Both the position numbers and the translations under genes were made by a program. From JAWXCE01 sp034440495 (lineage in GTDB: Bacteria > Pseudomonadota > Alphaproteobacteria > Rhizobiales > Rhodomicrobiaceae): DNA of 64,000 bases. The stretch's first letter is position 1; every line of letters starts with the position of its first letter. The DNA lies in the NCBI GenBank assembly GCA_034440495.1, contig JAWXCE010000054.1, positions 4,154 to 68,153 on the forward strand, given 5' to 3'. The notes below the pieces were generated by a model, which worked only from the letters and a program-made list of their open reading frames with translations, was not told the origin of the DNA and made no database searches. Shown here piece after piece: positions 51,953 to 61,356 of the stretch.

Positions 51953-54900
51953 TTACTCCGCCGGTTGAGGACGCATTTCGACGCTTGGCTCGTCGGTTTT
52001 TTTGCCGGGGAACAGGCCGCGCACGACGACATAGAAAACCGGCGTGAAAATCAGGCCGAAGAATGTAACCCCTAGCATCCCGTAAAACACCGCCGTGCCC
52101 AGCGCCTGACGCATTTCCGAGCCCGCGCCGGTTGCGATGTAGAGTGGCACCACGCCAAGGGTGAACGCGAACGACGTCATCAGAATTGGACGAAGGCGCA
52201 ACCGGCAGGCTTCCACGGCCGCCTCGAATCGGGTTTTACCCTGGTCCTCAAGCTGCACCGCAAACTCGATGATGAGAATGGCGTTCTTCGCCGCAAGACC
52301 CGCCAGCACGATGAACCCGATCTGTGTCAGAATATTCACATCCAATCCGTGCGCCCAGACGCCTAGGATAGCTGATAATATGCACATCGGAATAATCAGT
52401 ACGATGGCGAACGGCAGCGTCCAGCTTTCGTATTGCGCCGCCAGGGCCAGAAAAACGAATATAATAGCGAGGCCAAAAACGATCAGAGCAGAGCCGCTGG
52501 ACTGTTTTTCCTGATAGGAAAGGTCCGTCCATTCATAGGAAATGCCGTCCGGCAGGATGCGGGCGGCCAGCTCTTCCATCAGACGCAAGCCCTCGCCGGA
52601 ACTCACGCCGGGCGCGGTCGAGCCTTGCAGCTCGATGGCGGGGTAAAGATTGTAACGCGGCACGCGAGACGGCCCGGAAATGTCGCGGAACGTCACCACC
52701 GAACCCAGCGGCACCATGGCGCCCGACGCGCTGCGGGTTTTTAGCCGCGCAATATCGTCCTGGTTGATGCGGAAGCCTGCGTCCGCCTGCGCCGTTACGC
52801 GATAGGTGCGGCCAAAGACGTTAAAATCGTTCACGTAAGCTGAGCCAAGATAGATGCGAAGCGTCTCGAACACGTTTGCGAGCGGCACATCCAGAATTTG
52901 CGCGCGCACGCGGTCAACGTCGATGAATACCTGCGGCGTGTTAATGGCGAAGGTGGTGAAGACGCGGGAAAGGCCCGGCGTCTGGTTTGCGGCGGCCATC
53001 AACTCGTATGTCGACTGCGTGAGCGTTTGCAGTCCGCGGCTGCGGCGATCCTGAATACGGATAGCGAAACCGCCGCCCGTGCCGATGCCTCGAACAGATG
53101 GCGGCGCGATGACGAAAATCTGCGCCTCCTGAAACTGCATGAATAATTTGCCCTGCAAATCGGCGAGAATTTTAGGCCCGGTCAAGCCATCCTTGACCCG
53201 ATCCTCAAACGGCTTCAGCGTCACGAAAATCGCGCCTGCGTTGGAGGCGTTGGTGAAGGTCGCGCCGGAGAAGCCGGTAAAGGTCGCGGTGTGGGCGACG
53301 CCCGATTGCTCCAGGATCATTTTTTCCGCGCGTTTGATCACGTCGTCGGTCCGGGCCAACGATGCGCCGGGCGGCAACTCGAACGCCGTAATGAGATAGC
53401 CCTGGTCCTGCTGGGGGACAAAGCCGGTCGGCACCGTCACGAACATGTAACCGGCAAGGCCGATCAGTCCGGCGTAGAGAAGCAGCATCACAGCGCTGAT
53501 TCGAATGATGCCGCCCACGAACTTGGCGTATGCGTGCTCAAGCCAGCCGAAAACTTTGTTGAAGCCTGCGAAGAACGCCTGGCCCCAGCGGGCCGGATTG
53601 AGCCATGAGCGGCGAGGGCGCTCGCCATTTGCGTGCGGCTTCAGCAATATCGCGCAAAGAGCAGGGGATAGCGTGAGCGAATTGAAGGAGGATATAAGCG
53701 TCGCTACGGCGATCGTCACCGCGAACTGGCGGTAGAACTGGCCGGTGATGCCGCCAAGAAACGCCGTCGGGATGAACACCGCGCAAAGCACCAGCGCGAT
53801 CGAGATAAGCGCAACACCCACCTCGTCCATGGTCGCAAACGACGCCTCGCGAGGCGAGAGGCCCTCGGCTAGTTTTCGCTCGACGTTCTCCACCACGACG
53901 ATGGCGTCATCGACCACGATCCCGACCGCAAGAACGAGGCCGAAAAGCGTCAGGTTGTTGATCGAATATCCGATGCCGGCCAAGACAGCGAACGTGCCAA
54001 TCAGCGAGACGGGGATGGCGACTACTGGAATAATTGTCGCGCGCCAGCTTTGCAGGAAAACGAGCACGACGATCACCACAAGAGCAACCGCCTCGAAAAT
54101 GGTTTTCAGCAACTCCTCAACGGATTTTTCGATGAACTCGGTGGGGTTATAAATAATCCGGTATTCCAGTCCCTTGGGGAAACTTTGTGAAACTTCCTGC
54201 ATAACGGCCTTAACGCCGTTCGCCACTTCCAGCGCGTTCGAGCCGGGGGTCTGGGAAACTGCAAGCACCACGGCTGGTTTGCCATCGAGGTAACCATTGG
54301 TTTGATAATCCAGTGCCCCAAGTTCGATACGGGCAACATCGCGCAGCCGAGTAATACGCCCCGCCTCTCCAGTTTTGATGACAATTTCCCCAAACTCTTC
54401 CGGCTGAGTAAGGCGGCCGCGCAGTTGCAGAGTGGTCTGGAAGGCAGTTGAGTTGTCATTGACTGGCGGCTGGCCGAGCGCACCGCCAGCAACCTGGATG
54501 TTCTGCCCCTGTAGCGCCGCGATCACTTCAGACGCTGTCATGCCGAGCGAAGCTATTTTGTCCGGGTCGAGCCACGCGCGCATTGAATATTCGCGCAAAC
54601 CGAACAGGTTGATGTTGCCGACGCCTTTGACGCGGGCGACGCGGTCGCGCACCTGGAGCAGCGCATAGTTGGAGATATAGAGGCCGTCATAGGTGTTGTC
54701 GGGCGAGATCATGTGCACAACCATCAGCAGGTCGGGCGAATTCTTGCGGACGGTGATGCCTGTGCGGCGGACTTCTTCGGGAAGTCGCGGCTCGGCGACG
54801 GCGACGCGGTTCTGAACCAGCACCTGCGCCTGATCGAGGTTGGTGCCCAGTTCAAAAACCACTGAAATCGTTACGCTCCCGGAGGCCGTCGATTGTGAGG

Positions 54901-55141
54901 ACATGTAAATCATGTTCTCGACGCCGTTAATCTCCTGCTCTAGCACCGTCGCGACCGTATCGGCGACGACCTGCGCGTTCGCGCCCGAATAGTTCGCCGT
55001 CACGGATACGGTTGGAGGCGCAACCTCAGGAAATTGCGAAACCGGCAATGTGCCGTATGCGATGCCACCAACGATAATGATGAATATCGAGAGCACCGCC
55101 GCAAAGATTGGCCGACGGATGAATGTATGACTGAACTGCAT
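51953..55141 (-). CDS. RND efflux pump permease, HAE1 family (pump 2)
   Basis: A 1062-residue AcrB/MexF-like proton antiporter, full length. The N-terminus is FSHTFIRRPIFAAVLSIFII, and the first porter has QVLVQNRVAVAEPRLPEEV. Proton-relay Asp411-Asp412 lie in GIVVDDAIVVVENVERK, with LAAQYESWTLPF and GLAAKNAILIIEFAVQ in the second half. It is closest in look to MexF/BepE-type pumps. The adaptor gene precedes it by 74 bases. Confidence 0.95.
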   Translation of the reverse strand: MQFSHTFIRRPIFAAVLSIFIIIVGGIAYGTLPVSQFPEVAPPTVSVTANYSGANAQVVADTVATVLEQEINGVENMIYMSSQSTASGSVTISVVFELGTNLDQAQVLVQNRVAVAEPRLPEEVRRTGITVRKNSPDLLMVVHMISPDNTYDGLYISNYALLQVRDRVARVKGVGNINLFGLREYSMRAWLDPDKIASLGMTASEVIAALQGQNIQVAGGALGQPPVNDNSTAFQTTLQLRGRLTQPEEFGEIVIKTGEAGRITRLRDVARIELGALDYQTNGYLDGKPAVVLAVSQTPGSNALEVANGVKAVMQEVSQSFPKGLEYRIIYNPTEFIEKSVEELLKTIFEAVALVVIVVLVFLQSWRATIIPVVAIPVSLIGTFAVLAGIGYSINNLTLFGLVLAVGIVVDDAIVVVENVERKLAEGLSPREASFATMDEVGVALISIALVLCAVFIPTAFLGGITGQFYRQFAVTIAVATLISSFNSLTLSPALCAILLKPHANGERPRRSWLNPARWGQAFFAGFNKVFGWLEHAYAKFVGGIIRISAVMLLLYAGLIGLAGYMFVTVPTGFVPQQDQGYLITAFELPPGASLARTDDVIKRAEKMILEQSGVAHTATFTGFSGATFTNASNAGAIFVTLKPFEDRVKDGLTGPKILADLQGKLFMQFQEAQIFVIAPPSVRGIGTGGGFAIRIQDRRSRGLQTLTQSTYELMAAANQTPGLSRVFTTFAINTPQVFIDVDRVRAQILDVPLANVFETLRIYLGSAYVNDFNVFGRTYRVTAQADAGFRINQDDIARLKTRSASGAMVPLGSVVTFRDISGPSRVPRYNLYPAIELQGSTAPGVSSGEGLRLMEELAARILPDGISYEWTDLSYQEKQSSGSALIVFGLAIIFVFLALAAQYESWTLPFAIVLIIPMCILSAILGVWAHGLDVNILTQIGFIVLAGLAAKNAILIIEFAVQLEDQGKTRFEAAVEACRLRLRPILMTSFAFTLGVVPLYIATGAGSEMRQALGTAVFYGMLGVTFFGLIFTPVFYVVVRGLFPGKKTDEPSVEMRPQPAE

Positions 55142-55215
55142 GACAATTCCTTAATGACGCGCGGCTGGCCTGACTTTGCCGCTTGCGCGCCGCTTTCGTC
55201 TGCGGCCTGTTCGAT

Positions 55216-56382
55216 TTATTGCGTCACGGCGGCGATTTTACCGTCCACGCCCAGCGTCGATCTTTTTGCCGCAACCTTTGCGCCCGCGCGCGCGCGCTGG
55301 ATGCCGTTAACAACAACCCAGTCCGTTGGCTCAAGCCCGCTGCGGATAACGCGCAAACCGTCGATGACAGGCCCAAGCGTCACCTGCTTTGCGGCGACTG
55401 TGCCATCTTCCGCAACCACATAGGCGATGCGGTTGGATTGGTCGGTGGCGATCGCGTCGTCCGGAAGCATTAAAGACTTATACTCGCCACTGCCGATAAG
55501 GCGGGCGCGGGCGAACAGGCCCGGCTGGAATAGTCCGGCTTTATTGTCGAATACGGCGCGCCCTCTCAGGGTGCCGCTTGCCGAGTCGAGGCGATTGTCC
55601 ACGAAATCCATTTTGCCACTGTGAGGAAACTTGGTCTCGTCCGACAGGGCCAAAAACACGGGATTGGCGTTGGTGCGCGACGAGGGTCGCGTGCCCAACT
55701 GGTCGAGGCGGGTATATTTCAGGTAATCGCTTTCGCTCACATCAAAGTAGAAATAGATCGGGTCGAGCGAAACGATTGTTGTCAGCAGAGTGCCCGTTCC
55801 CGAGCTGCCCGTTACGTAGTTGCCTTCCGTCACAAGCTTACGGCTGATCCGCCCGGAAATTGGCGCCGTGATGCGCGTGAACTCTACATCCAGTTCGGCC
55901 GATTTCAGGCTCGCTTCAGCCGAACGCACGGCGGACTCGGCCTCACGCTGAGCCTGAGTGCGCTGATCGAAAACCTGTTCGGAAATCGTCGAGTTTTTTA
56001 GCAGCGGGCGGGCGCGCTCGACATCCTTGCCGGTGAATTCGGCGCGCACCTGGGCGGAAACCAGATTAGCCTTTTCGCGATCGAGAATACGCTCAAACGG
56101 GCGGGGGTCGATGACGAACAGCAGATCGCCCTTTTTTACCGTCTCGCCGTCGCGGAATTTTACCTCGTTCAGCACGCCGCTGATGCGGGCGCGAACCTCG
56201 ACAAAATCGACCGCATCAAAACGGCCGGTGTATTCATCCCACTCGGTGACGGTTTTCTGAATAGGCTGGGCGGTGGTTACGGGCGCGGGAGGGGGCGCGG
56301 CCTGCGGCTGTTGGGGTTTTTGATCGCATGCGGACACAACTATCGCCACCATGCTAAACAACACGACTTTAAGCTTCGTCAT
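55216..56382 (-). CDS. RND efflux periplasmic adaptor, lipoprotein type (pump 2)
   Basis: A 388-residue MexE-like membrane-fusion lipoprotein. The lipobox VVSAC places the lipidated Cys near residue 19, followed by a Gln/Pro-rich tether. Lipoyl halves are LNEVKFRDGETVKKGDLLFVID and TAPISGRISRKLVTEGNYV, shown as fragments, with a helical hairpin between (about 100-165), then barrel and membrane-proximal domains. It works with the pump encoded next. ATG 56388 adds two residues. Confidence 0.92.
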   Translation of the reverse strand: MTKLKVVLFSMVAIVVSACDQKPQQPQAAPPPAPVTTAQPIQKTVTEWDEYTGRFDAVDFVEVRARISGVLNEVKFRDGETVKKGDLLFVIDPRPFERILDREKANLVSAQVRAEFTGKDVERARPLLKNSTISEQVFDQRTQAQREAESAVRSAEASLKSAELDVEFTRITAPISGRISRKLVTEGNYVTGSSGTGTLLTTIVSLDPIYFYFDVSESDYLKYTRLDQLGTRPSSRTNANPVFLALSDETKFPHSGKMDFVDNRLDSASGTLRGRAVFDNKAGLFQPGLFARARLIGSGEYKSLMLPDDAIATDQSNRIAYVVAEDGTVAAKQVTLGPVIDGLRVIRSGLEPTDWVVVNGIQRARAGAKVAAKRSTLGVDGKIAAVTQ

Positions 56383-56546
56383 CACCATTGTTTCCAGATT
56401 GACCGGCGCATGCGAAACGCCAGATACAAGACTTATTTCAGCGGCTGGAAGCGGGGTTAAATGAGAAACACGTCATACGCGACACAAAGCTCATTTCACC
56501 CGCTCGCTAGCAGGACACTTTGCTTAATAGTTTAAAAATCAGCTTA

Positions 56547-56590
56547 GTTCAAGATGATTGAACAGAGGCGGCTCCCGATGGAAACCGCCT
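56547..56590 (-). terminator. Paired hairpins after the redoxin gene
   Basis: On the minus strand, AGGCGG-N13-CCGCCT (56590-56566) lies 12 bases after the redoxin stop, followed by GTTCAA-N5-TTGAAC (56563-56547). The T-run is weak. Together they are a reasonable terminator of the dsbD-redoxin operon before the RND adaptor promoter. Confidence 0.4.
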
Positions 56591-56601
56591 ATGCCGTGAT
56601 C

Positions 56602-57234
56602 CTAGGATTTGTATTTGATGGAGCAGCCGTAGGGCCGTGTTATGGCTTGGGCTACGGATTTACCCGCTTTAAGGTCATCAAGCGCCGCGCGTACATGGTT
56701 TTTTGCGCCTTTGATCGTCGAGGGATCGGCCGACGGGTTGTTGTCGATGCCGCCCATGAAGGCCAGCGCGCCGGTTTTATCGATAACGTACATGTGAGGC
56801 GTCACTTCCGCGTCGTAGGCCTTACCAATCGAGCCCGTCGCGTCTAGAAGGATGGCGGTCGGCGCCGCCTTGCGCGATGCCGTGAGCGCATTCGCCTTTT
56901 CGCCGTTCAAATATCCCTGAGTTCCTTCAGCGGATGATGCGACAGTCAGCCAGACAACGCCATCAGACGTTGCGCCCTGTTGCAGCGACTGCATGTTGCC
57001 GGAGTTGTAATGTTTTTGCACATATGGGCAGCCGTCGTTGGTCCATTCGAGTACAACCGTTTTGCCGCGCAGGTCGGTCAGCTTCCAGGTTTTGCCATTG
57101 GCGTCCACGCCGGAAAATTCAGGCGCTGGTTTGCCGACTTCAGGATTGGCGGACACCGGCGAGGCGAATGCGAGGATTGCGGCGGCTACAGTGATGGCTG
57201 CGAGCGGTTTGCCCATCCAGTTAGTTGCGAACAT
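56602..57234 (-). CDS. Exported redoxin (AhpC/TSA-like thioredoxin-fold protein)
   Basis: A 210-residue protein with a signal peptide (cleavage near PVSANPE) and a redoxin domain. VGKPAPEFSGVDANGKTWKL opens the fold and LEWTNDGCPYVQKHYN holds the peroxidatic-type Cys, followed by VTPHMYVIDKTGAL. Only one Cys occupies the active site, plus one near the C-terminus, so it could be a periplasmic peroxiredoxin. It overlaps the dsbD-like gene by 14 bases, which suggests DsbD reduces it. Confidence 0.88.
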   Translation of the reverse strand: MFATNWMGKPLAAITVAAAILAFASPVSANPEVGKPAPEFSGVDANGKTWKLTDLRGKTVVLEWTNDGCPYVQKHYNSGNMQSLQQGATSDGVVWLTVASSAEGTQGYLNGEKANALTASRKAAPTAILLDATGSIGKAYDAEVTPHMYVIDKTGALAFMGGIDNNPSADPSTIKGAKNHVRAALDDLKAGKSVAQAITRPYGCSIKYKS

Positions 57235-59362
57235 GCGATAAATCTCCGTTTATCTGTTGACGTGGAAAGCTGGAGACGCGCGTGATTAACGTGCTCTCGT
57301 TTAGAATTTGCGGGAGTATTTCCCCGCGGCCATCGGGTGTGCGCGGTTGATACAGCACATAAAGCGGCACCCCCGCCCGCCCAAAGGATTGCAGCGCGGC
57401 CGTGATGCCCGCGTTGTAATTTGTCCAGTCCGCTTTGAGATACGCGACATTCGCCGCCTCGAACGCCTCGCGCACTCGCGTCGAAGATAAAGCCAGACGT
57501 TCGTTCGCTTTGCAGGTGATGCACCAGGCGGCGGTGAAATTAACAAACACCGGCCTGCCTTCCGCCTGCAGTTGCGCCAGGCGCTGCGGGGAGAACGCTT
57601 CGGCTCGCGGCCCATCGCCCTGCGCGCTTGCGACATTGTCCAAAGGCGCGCCTGCTGGCGGTATAATGTCCACCGCAAAAAATAACGCGAGGGCGGCGGC
57701 GGCTGCGGCGGCTCCACGTGTAAATGTCATGCCAGCGCGGCCCCAGAGCCAGCAGGCAAAGCCAACGCCGATGACCGCAATCGCCGCCGCAAGCACGCCG
57801 TCGCTGCCGCGCTGCACGCTTAATATCCAGATCAACCATGCGGCGGTTGCATAAAGCGGAAAGGCCATTGCCTGTTTGAGAGTATCCATCCAGACGCCCG
57901 GTTTCGGCATGGCGCTGCGAAGCTTAGGGATGAAGCTTAGAATAGTCATAGGCGCGGCAAACCCGGCACCTAGCGCCAGCAGTACGGCTGTCATTTCCAC
58001 CGGGGGTTTGGTTAGAGCATAACCGAGCGCCGCGCCCATAAATGGCGCCGTGCAGGGCGTGGCGGCGATCGTCGCCAGCACGCCGGTGAAGAAGTATCCC
58101 GCGAAGCCCTCGCGGCGGGTCATGGCGTCACCAGTTCCCGCAATGCCCGCCCCCACATGGAAGACGCCGGACAGGCTTAGGCCGAAAGCGAGAAAAATTG
58201 CTGCCATTACAAGCACAAATTCGGGCGACTGAAATTGAAATCCCCAGCCCACGCCGCCGCCGCTTGTCCGCACTATAATCAGCAGGATGGCAAGCGTCGT
58301 AAAGCTCGCCATCACCCCTGTAAAGAACGCCACGCCATGAGCGCGTCCCTCGCCGGGACGTTGGTTCGCCAAAGAGAGCGCCTTGATAGACAGCACTGGA
58401 AAAACGCACGGCATCAGATTGAGGATAAGCCCGCCGAGCGCTGCAAACAACATAGCGGTTACAAGGCCGAGATCACCTGAGTCTCCGTCGCCCGGCAGCG
58501 CTGGCCCGCCGGTTGCGCCTGTTGGCGATAACAGCGGATCTACAGCTTTGCCATCATTTTTGGCGGCAATCCAGTAACCCTTGCGATCGTCGCCTGTTCC
58601 CGTAACCAGCAATCCCCTGAGTTCGTCGATGTTCGCGGTTTTTAGTTCGCCGCGCTGCATATTGATCGTTAATGCCTGTGGGGTAGACGAAATTATTTGA
58701 GGGGCAGCGTTGTCAATTTGACCCCAGGTCAGTGGAAAAAACCGGGCCGTTTTTCCGCCGGAGTTGGCGCTCAGGGAAAGCAACACCTTGTCCCCAGACG
58801 TGCGCACGACGGCGGGCCAGGGCGATGCCACAGGTAATTTCGCGGCATGGCGCTGAATGTCATCCGCTTCAGCCGAACCCATTGCCGCGCCCGCCGTCTG
58901 GGCAACCGCAAGCGTCAGGGACACGGCGCCTTCCTCCGGGATACAGACTTCTTCGCACACGAGCCATTTGGCCAGGGCGCTAATCGTGACGGCGTTGCCC
59001 TGCAAGGTGTCCGGTGCGCGCATTTTCACGAGCATCGCCGCATTGTTCGAATAGCCGTAATTGACCAGCGAGGAAACCGGGATCGCTTCCGGCAATGGCC
59101 ACTGGATTTCACCAGCCTGAAAGCCTTCAGGTAAAGTCCAGTTCAACGTGAGTGGCTCTCCCGCATCGCCGGGATTGATCCAGTAGGTATGCCAGCCGGG
59201 ATCGATTTTCTGGCGCACCGCCACCCAGAACTCCTGCCCGGGGCTAACCGTCGCGGTCTCCGATACGATGGAGACCTGCACCATAGTTTTGCCGCGCGCT
59301 GTTTGCGCGTGTGCGGCGCTCGCCAGAAGGAACCAGCACATGATGCTGAAGGCAAGGCGCAT
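57221..59362 (-). CDS. DsbD-like thiol:disulfide interchange protein
   Basis: A 713-residue protein carrying electrons from cytoplasmic thioredoxin to periplasmic proteins. The order is a signal peptide ending AHAQ, an N-terminal DsbD alpha-like domain (WHTYWINPGDAGEPL, CEEVCIPEEG), a central membrane domain of about eight helices with the conserved NLMPCVFPVLSIKAL and TPCTAPFMGAALG cysteines, and a C-terminal thioredoxin domain with C-I-T-C (FTAAWCITCKANE). This is the ScsB-like variant with a long N-terminal domain. The ATG is supported by GGAG; the frame extends 57 bases further upstream. Confidence 0.92.
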   Translation of the reverse strand: MRLAFSIMCWFLLASAAHAQTARGKTMVQVSIVSETATVSPGQEFWVAVRQKIDPGWHTYWINPGDAGEPLTLNWTLPEGFQAGEIQWPLPEAIPVSSLVNYGYSNNAAMLVKMRAPDTLQGNAVTISALAKWLVCEEVCIPEEGAVSLTLAVAQTAGAAMGSAEADDIQRHAAKLPVASPWPAVVRTSGDKVLLSLSANSGGKTARFFPLTWGQIDNAAPQIISSTPQALTINMQRGELKTANIDELRGLLVTGTGDDRKGYWIAAKNDGKAVDPLLSPTGATGGPALPGDGDSGDLGLVTAMLFAALGGLILNLMPCVFPVLSIKALSLANQRPGEGRAHGVAFFTGVMASFTTLAILLIIVRTSGGGVGWGFQFQSPEFVLVMAAIFLAFGLSLSGVFHVGAGIAGTGDAMTRREGFAGYFFTGVLATIAATPCTAPFMGAALGYALTKPPVEMTAVLLALGAGFAAPMTILSFIPKLRSAMPKPGVWMDTLKQAMAFPLYATAAWLIWILSVQRGSDGVLAAAIAVIGVGFACWLWGRAGMTFTRGAAAAAAALALFFAVDIIPPAGAPLDNVASAQGDGPRAEAFSPQRLAQLQAEGRPVFVNFTAAWCITCKANERLALSSTRVREAFEAANVAYLKADWTNYNAGITAALQSFGRAGVPLYVLYQPRTPDGRGEILPQILNESTLITRVSSFPRQQINGDLSHVRN

Positions 59363-59474
59363 ATTTATCTCCGTGCATGGATAGGTTGCCACCGCATATG
59401 CAGGGCTGCAGCGTTGCAATCAAGACAATTGCAGGTTACCGGAGCGTGAGCTTCTTGGCCCCACAAAAAAGCGC

Positions 59475-59558
59475 TTTAGGGCGATGCAAAAAGCCTCTCG
59501 GAGTGCTTGCATGACACACTTCATATACCTTATATTGCATCTGCGAAGACGCCCTAAA
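59475..59558. other. Three-way-junction-like sequence upstream of opgG
   Basis: TTTAGGGCG (59475-59483) and CGCCCTAAA (59550-59558) form a perfect 9-pair outer stem. Inside are ATGCAA...TTGCAT (59484-59512), directly stacked on it, and CTTC...GAAG (59519-59548) with an inner TATA/TATA pair. The element lies in the 347-base divergent gap between dsbD-like (start 59362) and opgG (start 59710). It does not match a riboswitch I know. The rest of the gap shows no gene. Confidence 0.4.
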
Positions 59559-59709
59559 ATCGCCTCAAAGACTAACGAAACCTGCTACTGGCAGGGTTAT
59601 TCGGAACTTGGATGCTGGGGCTGCATCGCTTTACCGGCCGCACAATTTTGTAGCGTTTACCGACATTTTTTTACTAAACGCCGTCGCACGCGCGCGGAGA
59701 CGAGAGATC

Positions 59710-61344
59710 ATGGATCGTCGCGATTTTTTGAGTTTGGCGGCACAAGTTTCAGCCATGATGGTGCTGCTCCGCGAAAGTGTAGGGCTAGCTTCCGCAAACA
59801 ATCTTACTCAAGCTACTCAGCAAACTCCTACGTCGACTGAAGCGCAACCGGCGCCACTCCCCGAGCCGCCATCTCCCCAGCCAATCAGCGAAGCGCCTTT
59901 TTCCGAAGAGTGGTTTCAGGACATGGCTCGCACTCTAGCGGCGACGCCTTCAAACTGGCCGCAGGTGAAGTTACCTGAAGAGCTGCGCAATCTGGACTAC
60001 GACGGCTATCGCGCCGTGCGGTTTAAAAAAGACAGCGCGATATGGGCGAAGGACAAGGTCGACACGAGTCTGGAGCTGTTTCAGGCCGGCTACATTTTCC
60101 AGGATCTCGTGAAGGTGCATCTGGTCGAGGATGGTGTCGCCAGGGAGTTTCCCTATTCGTCCGCAATGTTCGAGTACGGGCCTAAAGGCAAGCCGCCGCC
60201 AGAAAACGCGCCGGGAGGTTTCTCCGGCTTCCGCATTCACGGGCCAATCAATCGTCCAGACGTGCTCGATGAATACGTCGTTTTCCAGGGCGCGAGTTAT
60301 TTTCGATCATTCGCATCAGGTCAGGAGTATGGCATTTCGGCCCGGGGCCTTGCGGTCAACACGGCGCAAATGCCAGGAGAAGAATTTCCCATCTTTCGCA
60401 GCTTCTGGGTTGTAAAACCGAAAAAAGGCGATGAGTTTGTCATTGTTTACGCCTTGCTCGACAGCAAGAGCGTAACTGGCGCCTACAAATTCACAATTTC
60501 CCACCGTACCGACACGATGATGGAGATCGACTGCACGTTACACCCTCGCCTGGCGATGCCGTATGTAGGAATTGCGCCACTCACCAGCATGTTTCACAGC
60601 GGCCCGTCCGACGTCACAAAGTACACGGATTACCGGCCGCAGGTATTCGATTCGCAAGGCCTGCAAATGTGGAATGGCGGCGGGGAGCATCTCTGGCGTC
60701 CACTCATCAATCCCGAGCGCTTGCAATTTTCCTCGTTCTCGGATGAAAACCCGAAAGGTTTCGGCTTAATAACCCGTGACCGCAACTTTAATAACTATCA
60801 GGATTTGCAGGTGCGTTATGACAAACGCCCAAGCGCGTGGGTCGAGCCTCTGTCGGATTGGGGCGCGGGCTTCGTGGATTTGATCGAGCTGCCAACGCCG
60901 ACCGAATACAATGACAACATCGTTGCGTTCTGGCGGCCGAAGGAGCCTTTGCAGCCTGGTCAGGTATATCGATATCGCTATAAACTGCATTGGTGCTGGG
61001 ATGCGCCGCTGCTCCGCAACTTCGCATTCGTATCGCAGACCCGCATCTCAACGCCCCTGGCTGCCGGATGGCATTCCTTCCACCTCGACTTTAAGGGGAC
61101 CGAAAACTTTAATTTGTGTTCAGAGAACACGGATGGATGTGCCGACAAGGGGAAAAACGTGCAATTGAGCGCCAGCGCAGGCGTCATCGGACAAACGTAT
61201 TTTCAGCGCAATCTGGTGACTGGCGGCCATCGCTTAAGCTTTGATTTTCGCACAAAAGGGCTGGAACAAGCAGACATCCGTTGCGTTCTCAACGCGGATG
61301 GCGTTCAGGCCTCGGAAATTTGGACTTACCGCTGGACTGCTTGA
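59710..61344 (+). CDS. opgG: Glucan biosynthesis protein OpgG/OpgD family, Tat-exported
   Basis: A 544-residue periplasmic protein for osmoregulated periplasmic glucan backbone synthesis. It begins MDRRDFLSLAAQVS, a twin-arginine signal, as in OpgD; a Pro/Glu linker follows (about 35-65). The MdoG domain has DYDGYRAVRFKKDSAIW, FGLITRDRNFNNYQDLQVRY (fragment), PLSDWGAGFVDLIELPTP and the terminal Ig-like domain. It could be called opgD from its Tat signal, but its place directly before opgH matches opgG. GGAGA precedes the ATG. Confidence 0.9.
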   Translation: MDRRDFLSLAAQVSAMMVLLRESVGLASANNLTQATQQTPTSTEAQPAPLPEPPSPQPISEAPFSEEWFQDMARTLAATPSNWPQVKLPEELRNLDYDGYRAVRFKKDSAIWAKDKVDTSLELFQAGYIFQDLVKVHLVEDGVAREFPYSSAMFEYGPKGKPPPENAPGGFSGFRIHGPINRPDVLDEYVVFQGASYFRSFASGQEYGISARGLAVNTAQMPGEEFPIFRSFWVVKPKKGDEFVIVYALLDSKSVTGAYKFTISHRTDTMMEIDCTLHPRLAMPYVGIAPLTSMFHSGPSDVTKYTDYRPQVFDSQGLQMWNGGGEHLWRPLINPERLQFSSFSDENPKGFGLITRDRNFNNYQDLQVRYDKRPSAWVEPLSDWGAGFVDLIELPTPTEYNDNIVAFWRPKEPLQPGQVYRYRYKLHWCWDAPLLRNFAFVSQTRISTPLAAGWHSFHLDFKGTENFNLCSENTDGCADKGKNVQLSASAGVIGQTYFQRNLVTGGHRLSFDFRTKGLEQADIRCVLNADGVQASEIWTYRWTA

Positions 61345-61356
61345 GGACGTCCGCCA

